Below, in pieces: positions 19,459 to 27,854 of a DNA stretch of 64,000 bases. Within the stretch, counting starts at the first letter, position 1. Each line of letters opens with the position of its first letter. The notes under the pieces are model-generated. The model saw only the letters and a list, made by a program, of their open reading frames with translations, ran no database searches and was not told the DNA's origin. The position numbers were made by a program, and so were the translations under genes. Origin of the DNA: Corynebacterium amycolatum. Lineage in GTDB: Bacteria; Actinomycetota; Actinomycetes; Mycobacteriales; Mycobacteriaceae. Location: contig NZ_CP069513.1 in the NCBI RefSeq assembly GCF_016889425.1, positions 1,612,001 through 1,676,000 on the forward strand. Reading direction: 5' to 3'.

Positions 19459-20439
19459 TTACTGCGGATCCTCTCGGTAGAAGTGCTCTTCGTCCTTATC
19501 GACAACGCGAGCATTTGCAAGCGGCACACCTTCGGCGTCGGCAAGCGCGGCCAGCTGGCGGGCGGTGAGCTGACGGGTAGCGCCGCGGGCGAAGTAGCGC
19601 TCAAGGTAGAACTGGCCGACCATCAGAATCGATGTGATGACCAAGTACCAGGTGGCGGCGACCAGCAGCATCGGCACCGGCAGGAATAGAGCATTGGCGA
19701 TATCCGTGGAGCGGCCGTAGAGTTCCAGCGAGAACGGCACTGCGATGACCAGCGAAGTGGTCTTCAGCAGGGAAATGAACTCGTTGCCCGTCGGCGGGAT
19801 GATGATGCGCATGGCCTGCGGCAGGATGGTGCGGCGGACGGTCTGCCACCAGCTCATACCCAATGCTTTCGATGCCTCGGTCTGCCCCTCTGGGACAGCC
19901 TGGATGCCGGCACGGACAATTTCAGCCATGTATGCGGACTCGTTCAAGCCGAGACCGACGAATGCCAGCACGAAGGTATTGGAGAGAATGGTGCTTAAAT
20001 CAACCTCGGTAACGCCCAGGTCAATCGTCGAGTAGATAGTGCCGAGGAGACCCCAAAAGACCAGCTGCACGTAGACCGGCGTTCCTCGGAAAACCCACAG
20101 GTAGAACCAAGCAACTGTGGACAGAACGGGGTTTTCCGACATGCGGAGCACTGCGACGATGGCACCGCCGACGACACCGATGAGCATGGCCAAGACTGTC
20201 AGTGCAATGGTCCAGCCAGCGGCAGCGGCGATTCGTGTGTCGAACAGGTACTGGAAGTAAACATCCCAGTGGTAGGCCTCATTGCGGGCGGCACCGATGA
20301 TGAACCACAGGAAGAGCACCAGCAGCACTGCTGCGGTAATCCAGCGCCCCGGGTGTGGCAGCGGTTTGGCCTTAATTTCTTCGTTGAGTTCCGCCTGTGT
20401 GGCCTCGTAGCGGGCGCCAGACGCAGATGAGTCGCTCAC
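19459..20439 (-). CDS. Polar amino acid ABC transporter, permease
   Basis: A 326-residue HisM/GlnP-type permease. After a hydrophilic N-terminus of about 30 residues it has about five to six membrane helices and the family loop with ESAYMAEIVRAGIQAVPEGQ, which contacts the ATPase. A single permease implies a homodimer. The C-terminal 45 residues are charged and follow the last helix. Start and stop abut the neighbouring genes with no spacer. Confidence 0.92.
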   Translation of the reverse strand: MSDSSASGARYEATQAELNEEIKAKPLPHPGRWITAAVLLVLFLWFIIGAARNEAYHWDVYFQYLFDTRIAAAAGWTIALTVLAMLIGVVGGAIVAVLRMSENPVLSTVAWFYLWVFRGTPVYVQLVFWGLLGTIYSTIDLGVTEVDLSTILSNTFVLAFVGLGLNESAYMAEIVRAGIQAVPEGQTEASKALGMSWWQTVRRTILPQAMRIIIPPTGNEFISLLKTTSLVIAVPFSLELYGRSTDIANALFLPVPMLLVAATWYLVITSILMVGQFYLERYFARGATRQLTARQLAALADAEGVPLANARVVDKDEEHFYREDPQ

Positions 20440-21333
20440 TTAAAGTTCCTCTCCGTTAATAGTGGCGCGTTCCAAAGCACCGTCTTCCAAACCCCATGTG
20501 GTCAGGATTTGCTTGTACTGGCCGTTGTCGATGAGGTACTGCAGTGCCTGCTGCAGCACTGGGCCGAGTTCTGAATCCTTCGGAATAGCGAAGCCGAACG
20601 GGGCACCATCGTAGATATCTCCGGCAAGTTCGAGTTTGCCCTCGGAGCGATTGACCGCGTAGGCACTGACTGGTGAGTCAGCGGCCAATGCATCAGCACG
20701 CCCCAGCACCACGGTGGTAGCGGCGGTACCAGCATCCTGGTAGGCCAACTTGTTAATTGGTGGCAACCCACGATCCAGACAATCCTGATTCTTTACCGGC
20801 AGGTCCTCCATGTCAGCGACGGTATTGCGCTGAACGGCGACAGTTTTGCCACAGTAGTTGTCGGAGCTGGCGTCGCTGCCCGGGCGACGTGCCCACTGCA
20901 GGCCGGTATCCAGATAGTCGACGAAGTCGTAAGTCTTGCGGCGCTCCTCGTTTGAGGTGAATCCGGATGCGCCAACATCGACTGCGCCGGCCGACAGGGC
21001 CGGCAGAATCAGTGCGAAATCCTGTTCTTGGATTTCAATCTTCAGGTCCAAGACACTGGCCATGGCTCGGATGAGATCGATGTCGAAGCCGATGATGGAA
21101 CCGGCGGAATCCTTAAACTCTGCCGGGGCGAATGTTGGGTTGGTGCCGATGCGCAATACTTCGCGCTTACGAAGATCTGCTGGGACCTGTTTCGCCAGTT
21201 CGGGGACCGCTGCCGGTTTGATTTCTGACCAGCCCTCGGGGTTACCGCTTTCGTCATTGGTGACGCAGCCTGTAAGCCCTAAGAACAAGGTCGCAGTCAG
21301 CGTGGCAGCCGCCAATGCGATGGGTCTTTTCAT
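20440..21333 (-). CDS. Amino acid ABC transporter, substrate-binding lipoprotein
   Basis: A family 3 solute-binding protein of 297 residues. The signal peptide ends in the lipobox LTGC with Cys23 as the lipidation site. The mature part begins with a short polar tether and has the typical FAPAEFKDSAGSIIGFDIDL ligand-binding segment. It is the first gene of the operon. The type is the one bound to polar amino acids; ligand not known. Confidence 0.92.
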   Translation of the reverse strand: MKRPIALAAATLTATLFLGLTGCVTNDESGNPEGWSEIKPAAVPELAKQVPADLRKREVLRIGTNPTFAPAEFKDSAGSIIGFDIDLIRAMASVLDLKIEIQEQDFALILPALSAGAVDVGASGFTSNEERRKTYDFVDYLDTGLQWARRPGSDASSDNYCGKTVAVQRNTVADMEDLPVKNQDCLDRGLPPINKLAYQDAGTAATTVVLGRADALAADSPVSAYAVNRSEGKLELAGDIYDGAPFGFAIPKDSELGPVLQQALQYLIDNGQYKQILTTWGLEDGALERATINGEEL

Positions 21334-21481
21334 ATCTGAATATGTTACCTAGGCGCAGTAATACCTTAAATTCGGTACCCCTATTCAGCTGCGCTTCAGG
21401 CTGGTGTAGGAAAACCGCACACTTTTCAGGCTTCTGGGAGTGGGGAACTGCAGGTACTGGCTGCGAAACACTGAACAAGAC

Positions 21482-21520
21482 TCGGGCCTGGACAAGGAAC
21501 AAAACCTTATCCAGGCCCGA
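21482..21520. terminator. Hairpin after malic enzyme gene
   Basis: A 16-bp stem with one mismatch (21482-21497 with 21505-21520) and a 7-nt loop lies between the malic enzyme stop codon and the ABC operon promoter. The leftward side is U-rich only in part, so strength is uncertain. Confidence 0.7.
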
Positions 21521-21552
21521 TTTACAAGGGGACGCTGAGCATCGCCGGATTT

Positions 21553-22872
21553 CTAGTTTGCGTCAGCAGAAGCTAGCCCTGAGCCGGTGACATCGAGCGG
21601 CTCGACCGCGCCGGATGCCGGGTCACTCAGTGCGGCATCGCGGACCGCCTTCGCCACGGCTGGCATCACGCGCGGATCCAGGGCCGACGGAATAATGCGG
21701 TCGGCACTTAGGTCTTCGACGCCAACACCTGCAATCGCTTGGGTAGCAGCCAATTTCATAGCTTCGGTGATGCGCTTGGCACCTGCCTCCAGTGCGCCAC
21801 GGAACAGACCCGGGAAGGCCAGCACATTATTAATCTGGTTCGGGTGATCCGAGCGGCCGGTGGCCACCACTGCGCCGTACTTGCGAGCGATTTCCATCGG
21901 GATTTCCGGAATCGGGTTGGCCAGCGAGAACAGAATCGGGTCAGCGGCCATCTGGCTAATCGCATCCTCGCCGATACGGCCGGCAGAGACGCCGATGAAC
22001 ACGTTAGCGTCGACAAGCGCATCGTTGATCGAACCGGTGATACCGCGCGGGTTAGTCATGCCGGCGACCCACTGCTTGATGTCACTCAGTGGCTCGCGGT
22101 CCGGATGGATGATGCCGCGCGAATCGACGACAACGATGTCGGACACGCCAGCGGACAGCAGCATCTTCGTCGCAGCGACACCAGCGGCACCAGCGCCGGA
22201 GATGACCACGCGGAGATCCTGGAAGCTGCGGCCGGTCAGCTTGCAGGCGTTGATTAGGCCGGCGGCGATGACAATGGCGGTACCGTGCTGGTCGTCGTGG
22301 AAGATTGGGATGTCGAGCTCTTGGTCGAGACGCTGCTCAATCTCGAAGCAGCGAGGCGCGGAGATGTCTTCGAGGTTCACCCCGCCAAACGACGGTGCCA
22401 GCGCCTTGACCGTCTGGATGATTTCCTCCGTGTCGAGGGTATCCAGGACGATTGGCACCGCAGAGATACCGGCGAACTGCTCGAAGAGCTGGGCCTTTCC
22501 TTCCATAACTGGCAGTGCAGCCTTGGGTCCGATGTCGCCGAGGCCAAGGACTGCGGTGCCGTCGGAGATCACCGCGACGTTCTGGCCGGTCCAGGTGTAG
22601 GTGCGGGCCAGGGCCGGATCTTCGTGGATGGCCTCACAGACACGGGCGACACCTGGGGTATAGCCGATGGAGAGGTCGCGAATCGTCTCGAGCTTCATGG
22701 TCGAGTGCGAGCGGAGCTTACCGCCACGGTGCGCCTCGAAGATTTCCGCATCGGTGATGGTCGACGGATCTGTGGGGGCGGTGTCTTCTGGCACGGCGTG
22801 AAGCGGCGTCTTAGGGGAGTTCGCGTTCGCAGTGTGGTCGGAGGAGCTAGAGGAAGAATTCGCAGCAGGCAT
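21553..22872 (-). CDS. Malic enzyme, NAD(P)-dependent
   Basis: Oxidative decarboxylation of malate to pyruvate. The 439-residue protein has a low-complexity Ser-rich N-terminus of about 40 residues, then the malic enzyme catalytic domain with SIGYTPGVA, the Lys of MEGKAQLFEQFAG, and the metal site EDISAPRCFEIE/HDDQHGTA. The NAD-binding domain follows with VISGAGAAGVAA and LANPIPEI. It is the short bacterial form without a phosphotransacetylase domain. The long N-terminus may mean translation actually starts further in, but no better ATG is obvious. Confidence 0.92.
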   Translation of the reverse strand: MPAANSSSSSSDHTANANSPKTPLHAVPEDTAPTDPSTITDAEIFEAHRGGKLRSHSTMKLETIRDLSIGYTPGVARVCEAIHEDPALARTYTWTGQNVAVISDGTAVLGLGDIGPKAALPVMEGKAQLFEQFAGISAVPIVLDTLDTEEIIQTVKALAPSFGGVNLEDISAPRCFEIEQRLDQELDIPIFHDDQHGTAIVIAAGLINACKLTGRSFQDLRVVISGAGAAGVAATKMLLSAGVSDIVVVDSRGIIHPDREPLSDIKQWVAGMTNPRGITGSINDALVDANVFIGVSAGRIGEDAISQMAADPILFSLANPIPEIPMEIARKYGAVVATGRSDHPNQINNVLAFPGLFRGALEAGAKRITEAMKLAATQAIAGVGVEDLSADRIIPSALDPRVMPAVAKAVRDAALSDPASGAVEPLDVTGSGLASADAN

Positions 22873-22893
22873 GATGACAGTCCAAAACGTGTT

Positions 22894-22914
22894 GAGTACT
22901 GAGTACTTTGTACT
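22894..22914. repeat. Three heptamer repeats upstream of malic enzyme
   Basis: GAGTACT, GAGTACT and TTGTACT follow each other without spacer, 22 nt upstream of the malic enzyme start. They may be a regulator site; this is only a pattern. Confidence 0.4.
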
Positions 22915-23139
22915 TTGAGAAAACTCGACCGCGGCGAGAGCTGCTGGTGGGCAGCACGCAAAGCCGGGAGCAAAAGCTGGCGAGTGATACGTAGTGGTGT
23001 GTGTAAAACTGAACCAGTCTTGCTATACGGGATTGGTATCTCATTATATGGACGGTGGGGTGGAAAATAAAATCTTTGCGGTTGGGGGAGCGGGGGCGGA
23101 ACCTTGCTGCTGAAGCTCAGTTTGCGTCACCTCGCGCCC

Positions 23140-23145
23140 TATAAT
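23140..23145 (+). promoter_or_regulatory. -10 element of metY
   Basis: TATAAT lies 35 nt before ATG 23181, giving a short leader with GAAAGG upstream of the start. No clear -35 is seen. The rest of 22915-23139 holds nothing else I can name. Confidence 0.6.
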
Positions 23146-23180
23146 CAGAATTCAATCGATTGAAAGGCCCATTTCGTCCC

Positions 23181-24452
23181 ATGCAAGATCAGACCAAGCT
23201 CATCCACGCCGGCTACGTCCCAGGTAATAAAGACCCACGTCAGGTGCCGATCATTCAGTCAACGACCTACACGTTCGACTCTTCCGACGACATCGCTGCG
23301 GTCTTCGACGAGCCAACTCACGCACTGATTTACTCCCGCTTCGCCAATCCAACGGTTATGGCCGTCGAAGAGAAAATCGCCGACCTTGAGGGTGGCGCCG
23401 CAGCAATGGCTACTACCTCCGGCCAGGCGGCAACTGCACTCGCAATCATGAACCTTTGCTCCGCGGGCGACTCGTTTGTCACCTCATCTGAGATTTACGG
23501 CGGTACCTCCAACCTCTTCGCTACCACGCTGAAACGCTTCGGTATCGAGGCAATCTTCGTCGATCAGAATGCCTCCGAAGAGGAAATCGCCGCGGCATTC
23601 AAGCCGAACACCAAGGCGCTATTTGGTGAAATCATTGCCAACCCGGCGATGAGTGTGCTCGATGTCGAGAAGTTCGCCCGCATCGCCCACGGCCAGGGGG
23701 TACCGCTGATTGTCGACAGTACCTTCGCCACCCCGATCCTGTGTAAGCCCATCGAACACGGCGCAGACATCGTCGTCCACTCCACTTCTAAGTACATGGA
23801 CGGCCACGCAATCCAGGTCGGCGGCGTCATAGTCGACTCTGGCAAGTTTGACTTCACCAACGGCAAGTTCCCCGGCTTTACTGAGCCCGATGAGTCCTAC
23901 CACGGCGTCGTCTACACCAAGGACTACGCCGTCGCGCCGTTTGTCATTAAGGCGCGCATGCAGCTACAGCGCGACTTTGGCGCGTACCCATCTGCTCACT
24001 CCGCCTTCATGCTGAACCAGTCGCTCGAGAGTCTCGATGTCCGCATGCGTCGTCACTGTGAGAATGCGCTGAAGGTCGCCGAATATCTCGAATCACGCAC
24101 GGATTTGCTTAACGACGTTCGTTACCCCGGCCTGAAATCTTCCCCATACTACGAGCTTGCTCAGAAGTACCTCGACGGAGCTTCCGGTGTGGTCACGATT
24201 GACCTCAAGGGCGGCCGTGAAGCTGGCACGACCTTCATGGATGCGCTGCAGCTGGTGACCCGTCAGGTGCACGTGGCCGACTCCCGTTCCTGCGTGCTGC
24301 ACCCGGCTTCCACCACGCACCGCCAGGTTCCGGATGAGCAGCTGCCGGCGGTGGGAATTACCCCTGGTCTTGTTCGACTGTCCATTGGTTTGGAAAACGT
24401 TGACGATATTATTGCCGATATTGAGCAAGCGCTGGCCAAGGTTGAAAGCTAG
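23181..24452 (+). CDS. metY: O-acetylhomoserine sulfhydrylase (MetY-type)
   Basis: A Cys/Met metabolism PLP enzyme of 423 residues. The Schiff-base lysine is in VHSTSKYMDGHA, preceded by the PLP-contacting VDSTFATP segment. IYSRFANPT near residue 52 and VRLSIGLENVDD near the C-terminus are family hallmarks. The insertion length and GFTEPDESYHG motif favour the MetY (direct sulfhydrylation of O-acetylhomoserine) group over cystathionine gamma-synthase. ATG 23181 is preferred; an upstream TTG at 23160 adds seven atypical residues. Confidence 0.88.
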   Translation: MQDQTKLIHAGYVPGNKDPRQVPIIQSTTYTFDSSDDIAAVFDEPTHALIYSRFANPTVMAVEEKIADLEGGAAAMATTSGQAATALAIMNLCSAGDSFVTSSEIYGGTSNLFATTLKRFGIEAIFVDQNASEEEIAAAFKPNTKALFGEIIANPAMSVLDVEKFARIAHGQGVPLIVDSTFATPILCKPIEHGADIVVHSTSKYMDGHAIQVGGVIVDSGKFDFTNGKFPGFTEPDESYHGVVYTKDYAVAPFVIKARMQLQRDFGAYPSAHSAFMLNQSLESLDVRMRRHCENALKVAEYLESRTDLLNDVRYPGLKSSPYYELAQKYLDGASGVVTIDLKGGREAGTTFMDALQLVTRQVHVADSRSCVLHPASTTHRQVPDEQLPAVGITPGLVRLSIGLENVDDIIADIEQALAKVES

Positions 24453-24467
24453 TTTGTCGAGAGTTTA

Positions 24468-24511
24468 GCCAGGTCCATGCCCTGTTTTTGTGGGCAAAGC
24501 CTGGTTTTTTC
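24468..24511 (+). terminator. Intrinsic terminator after metY
   Basis: CCAGG/CCTGG plus an inner TGCCC/GGGCA pairing is followed by a run of seven T (24505-24511). Confidence 0.85.
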
Positions 24512-24654
24512 TTACCTTAATCGGCGTCTTATGGTTCGTGAATCGAAAATTTTTGTGTAGTGCGGAAGATTGAATCCAGGGTTCCTGAGATAGTTCCAAC
24601 TGACGACAGAGAGCTGTTCGTTTATTGCAACTTCTACACAGGAGGCTTCTTACG

Positions 24655-25413
24655 ATGTCCGATTCCACTTTCCCTCAGAACCCGCAGTGCCCACAGGGGC
24701 CGTATGGCCCCGAGGGGTCGTATGGCTCCCAGGATTCGCTGGGGCAGCAGTCCTACCAGCACAACCCGCAGGATCCGCTCGGCCAACAGTCCTACCCGCA
24801 GGGGTAGTCGGCAGCTGGGCAGATGGCTCAGGCTCCGAAAGAAAAGAAGAAGGGTGGCTGCTTCAAGTGGGGTGGTATCGCCGCGGGTGCTGTTGTGGTC
24901 CTAGCCGTGGCGGCCAGCTTGACCGGTGGCGGCGATGCTGATTCGGGCTCCGATTCTGAAGCTGCGTCTCTCTTTGATTCGGACACTGCAGTTGCGGCTG
25001 ATTCTGGCTCTGTTGAGAATGCCGATTTCGCTGAGAACCCTGGGGCTGCTCTAGAGGAGCAGCAGGGCCAGGCGGAGGAGCAGGAAAAACAGGAAAAGCA
25101 GGAAGAGAAGGCTCCGACCGAGTACAAGAATGCTCTCCGCAAGGCCAAGAGTTACTCGGATTTGATGCACATGTCCAAGGCCGGCATCTATGACCAGCTG
25201 ACCTCGGAGTATGGCGAGAAGTTCTCGCCGGAGGCTGCCCAGTATGCAATGGACAACCTTGAAGTGGACTGGAATAAGAATGCACTGGAAAAGGCGCGCT
25301 CTTACCAGGATTCGATGGCAATGTCCCCGGATGCGATTTACGAGCAGCTGACGTCGGAATATGGCGAGCAGTTTACCCCGGAGGAAGCTCAGTACGCGGC
25401 GGATAACCTGTAG
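24655..25413 (+). pseudogene. Ltp-type surface protein gene interrupted by an amber codon
   Basis: A strong AGGAGG 10 nt upstream marks ATG 24655. The frame reads 50 residues of Pro/Gln/Tyr-rich sequence, meets TAG at 24805-24807, and continues in the same frame for another 202 codons. A single C-to-T change of CAG would explain it. After the stop come a basic segment, one membrane helix (GGIAAGAVVVLAVAASL), an acidic Ser/Asp and Glu/Gln-rich stalk, and two C-terminal repeats of about 47 residues ending YAMDNL and YAADNL. These repeats match the host cell surface-exposed lipoprotein (Ltp) domain; the streptococcal phage TP-J34 member blocks phage DNA injection. ATG 24823 could restart a shorter protein but has no ribosome site. 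Confidence 0.7.
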
Positions 25414-25478
25414 CAGCGGGTTTCGTTTGTTGATGACGCCAATTGGCCAGAGCCCCGTTTGGATGCATGCTGCAAAAG

Positions 25479-25546
25479 GACGGTTTCCGCTTCACCAGAA
25501 TGCATTTGCTGCACACTGAACGGTTGCTGGTGAAGCGGAAACCGTC
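25479..25546. repeat. Palindromic repeat element, copy 1
   Basis: Two perfect 20-bp inverted arms (25479-25498 and 25527-25546) enclose a 28-nt loop. Related copies with the same loop length lie at 36281-36342 and 49387-49446. Confidence 0.85.
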
Positions 25547-25860
25547 TTGACTGTTTTAATGCGTGACCTGGCAGTTGAGCGACTGTCGGCAGCAAAACTT
25601 CGGCGCGGTGCAGATTGTGCCGAGAAAAATGTGGATTAGATGGCTGATTATGCATATTTCTCTAATGGTTCGTGGATGATTGGTGCTGCTGAAGGCGAGC
25701 CTTAGGGGAGTCCTACGTACTTTGTGGCAATAGACGAAAGGATTATCGAAAAGTCACATCGCGAATTAAAAGTGATAATTCGGTTTGCATACAATGCTGT
25801 AGAGATTGCTTTGTAGGTTAGTTCCTGCATATTGATCCAAAGAATCAATACCATCGGCAA
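25547..25860. other. Intergenic stretch, no gene recognised
   Basis: A TACAAT hexamer at 25790-25795 may be a promoter for the next small frame. A 21-codon frame at 25640-25705 (MADYAYF...) could be a gene fragment. Nothing else is seen. Confidence 0.4.
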
Positions 25861-26070
25861 ATGGGTATCACGATAATTGTCAGCGTGTCGGCACCGATCT
25901 TTGTGGAGAACGAAATCGTCTTGTCCGTACCATCAGCACATCCTGAAGAATTTAAGCAGGCGGTGATGACCACGTTCCGCGTGGTGAAGGTTACGTGCAC
26001 AAATGATATCAACGTGCCGACCATATCAGATTCGGCTGGACCTGCTGAAGACTGGGCAGGCTGCAAATAA
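25861..26070 (+). CDS. Small hypothetical ORF, 69 aa
   Basis: I do not recognise it. The short product has a hydrophobic start (MGITIIVSVSAPIFVE) and one Cys pair, but no good ribosome site. The frame is open further upstream to about 25829, so it may be the tail of a decayed gene. It lies 65 nt after a possible TACAAT promoter, within the accessory island. A frame of similar length exists on the other strand, so coding is doubtful. Confidence 0.25.
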   Translation: MGITIIVSVSAPIFVENEIVLSVPSAHPEEFKQAVMTTFRVVKVTCTNDINVPTISDSAGPAEDWAGCK

Positions 26071-26182
26071 TAGGGCAGCCATCCGGCTACCCCGGCAGTC
26101 GAATGGCTGGAGACATAGTGTTTTAATGCGTTAACTTATTTGTGTACCTGGATTGTCTATAGGTCGTCCGAAGGGGTTCTTT

Positions 26183-26833
26183 ATGCAAAAGAAGATTCGA
26201 AGTCTTTTCAACAGGTTGTTGGCCGGGATTGGGATAGCATCTCTATGTCTGGTGCAGTTACCCTCACCTGCACATGCTGAAAGTATTGAAGAACTCGCTA
26301 AGCAAGGAGTTCTCGAATGGCGAATTAAGCCAGATATTCCCAACGAGAATCCGTTGAACTCTGTACCCATGTCGTGGAACCCCGATTCGGGGCTTCCGCC
26401 ATTTGCAGCGTGCGGTCCAGCAACTGACACATTAAAAACGGTAGCAAGCTGGAAGTATGTTGATTTAGGAACGCCGCAAGACTTCATGCACGCAAATGAA
26501 ATTACATTGCGCTGTGGAGATGCTCATCACGGATTAAAGCACATCCGACAGAATCATCCTGAATGGTCAACGCTCGCAGACATTGAAGGAAAGGACGGGG
26601 ATTCACTAATCCGGATTGCGATTGATGCTGCACTGGAGAACACTACGTGGTCAAAGAGAGTTGAACCTTCAAGTCAGAATCGTGATGGTAAGTTTTGCGC
26701 GTCCGCTCAGATTTACTTAGTTGATAAAGTCCGAGGGATAATTGTAAAGACACTTGAACCATCAATCTTTGTCGCTGAACATAGCCACCACGTTATTACT
26801 GCCTACCCCACCAATACGTCGAGGTGTAAATAG
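26183..26833 (+). CDS. Secreted protein, putative RNase-type toxin
   Basis: The 216-residue protein has a Sec signal peptide with a basic start (MQKKIRSLFNRLL), a hydrophobic core and the cleavage site AHA-ES after residue 32. The mature part has four Cys (77, 111, 172, 215), an even number suited to disulfides. The C-terminal half contains HHGLKHIRQNHPEW (115-128) and ends with VITAYPTN (204-211). A His-rich 'GxxHIxxxH' motif followed by a terminal TAYP is a pattern I associate with BECR-fold and RNase A-like polymorphic toxins. This is a structural guess, not a family match. ATG 26183 has AAGGGG about 7 nt upstream. The next gene starts 1 nt after the stop, as in toxin-immunity pairs. An alternative is a secreted enzyme of other function. 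Confidence 0.55.
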   Translation: MQKKIRSLFNRLLAGIGIASLCLVQLPSPAHAESIEELAKQGVLEWRIKPDIPNENPLNSVPMSWNPDSGLPPFAACGPATDTLKTVASWKYVDLGTPQDFMHANEITLRCGDAHHGLKHIRQNHPEWSTLADIEGKDGDSLIRIAIDAALENTTWSKRVEPSSQNRDGKFCASAQIYLVDKVRGIIVKTLEPSIFVAEHSHHVITAYPTNTSRCK

Positions 26834-26834
26834 T

Positions 26835-27164
26835 ATGGGGTTTGCACAAAAATTTATCGGTGCTCTTGAGGCAGACACCCATGTCGATGCTGACCATGCT
26901 GCTTTTATCGGATCTGACGGCGATGCTGTTTTGATTCGATACCGGGGCCGGGATTTGCAGTGGCAGATTCCTGTGCGAATCAATGAACCCGGTTGGCAGA
27001 AAATGGACTATATTACAAGCAGCTTTGATGGTGTAGATTTTGGTCTCTTCTTAGATGAGGAGCTTTATAAACTGAACGAAAAGGAGTGGATTAAACCGGA
27101 GTTGCACCTTAGTGATGACACAGGGAAGTGGCATTTGGTAGAAACAGCTAAGACCTTTACCTAG
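26835..27164 (+). CDS. Small acidic protein, putative immunity partner
   Basis: The 109-residue product starts 1 nt after the secreted protein's stop codon, so it is translationally linked. It has no signal peptide or membrane helix, is rich in Asp, Glu and Trp, and shows alternating strand-like segments (AVLIRYRGRDLQWQIPVRI, GKWHLVETAK). Small, acidic and cytoplasmic is what is expected of an immunity protein neutralising a basic nuclease. I find no known family. Start ATG 26835 is chosen because the longer frame from 26754 overlaps the upstream gene heavily. Confidence 0.55.
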   Translation: MGFAQKFIGALEADTHVDADHAAFIGSDGDAVLIRYRGRDLQWQIPVRINEPGWQKMDYITSSFDGVDFGLFLDEELYKLNEKEWIKPELHLSDDTGKWHLVETAKTFT

Positions 27165-27278
27165 TCTGGGCAGTCTTCACCGTAGTAATCACTAACTCCA
27201 ATCATCAATCCCGTCACATTGGTGAATTGCTCCCCATTAGTTGGACTGAGAAATCAGTTACCGACTCGTGGGGAGTAG

Positions 27279-27540
27279 CTTTCATTGAGAGCACGAAGTT
27301 CGCTAAGTAAGCAGCAGCGTGAGCAGTTGGTTGAGCTTTTCGAGCAGGGCAACGAACTCGATTTAGTTGTCCAGCTGGCTCCGGCCAAGTCGACGAGTGG
27401 ATATGACCTGAAAATTACGAGTGTCTTTTTCCGCACGAGGAGAACGCGTACGCGGAATTGACGAAGATGGAAACATACGGGAGGTGACTTTCAATGATGG
27501 GTATCGTTTCGTTGTGCCAGAGGATCGAGAAGGAGTCTAG
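27279..27540 (+). pseudogene. Frameshifted coding fragments
   Basis: One frame (27279-27461) encodes QQREQLVELFEQGNELDL and more; another (27421-27540) encodes GIDEDGNIREVTFNDGYRF and ends at a stop. They join naturally near 27418, where a T-run makes a one-base slip plausible. The product could be a small phage or effector-type protein. No start codon with a ribosome site is seen. I do not recognise the family. Confidence 0.4.
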
Positions 27541-27793
27541 CCCGCGGGTGCAGTTCGACCGGCTGCATGGAGCAGGTGGTGACTTGACCCTCGAAATCTT
27601 CCTCAATGATCTCGTCGAAGCCCGAGCTTATGTGCCTGAATCTCTCAAGCGTGAGTTCCTTATGACCTGGGCCGATGAGCCAATCATTTTCGATGCAATC
27701 CCGGGGGAAGAGGAAGAGGGCATTACTCACGATCTCGTTGTCGAGTTCGCTGCGATGGATCCGGTAATCGACCTCGGTCCGAACTGGGGCTAA
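27494..27793 (+). CDS. Hypothetical acidic protein, probably phage-derived
   Basis: A 99-residue frame, in a third phase relative to the two fragments before it. Residues from about 18 on (VQFDRLHGAGGDLTLEIFLN) look protein-like, with many Glu and Asp near the C-terminus. It could instead be a second immunity-type gene. No ribosome site precedes ATG 27494, so the first residues may be wrong. It is followed by a strong hairpin and then the tRNA-like structure, which supports a position at the end of a transcription unit. Confidence 0.4.
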   Translation: MMGIVSLCQRIEKESSPRVQFDRLHGAGGDLTLEIFLNDLVEARAYVPESLKREFLMTWADEPIIFDAIPGEEEEGITHDLVVEFAAMDPVIDLGPNWG

Positions 27794-27812
27794 TCAGAAT
27801 CACGCCCTAATC

Positions 27813-27846
27813 AGCCCGGCCGCCCCACTACGGGGCGCGCCGGGCT
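27813..27846. terminator. Strong GC-rich hairpin
   Basis: AGCCCGG/CCGGGCT outer stem and CGCCCC/GGGGCG inner stem with a 5-nt loop. No T-run follows, so it is terminator-like rather than a certain terminator. Confidence 0.6.
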
Positions 27847-27854
27847 CCGTCATG

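Noticed and set aside
22873..23180. McbR (TAGAC-N6-GTCTA) operator upstream of metY
   Set aside because: Looked for because metY is an McbR target in C. glutamicum; no such palindrome is present.
24655..25413. Programmed readthrough or amino acid recoding at TAG 24805
   Set aside because: No recoding element is visible and no other gene here has an in-frame TAG; a point mutation is simpler.
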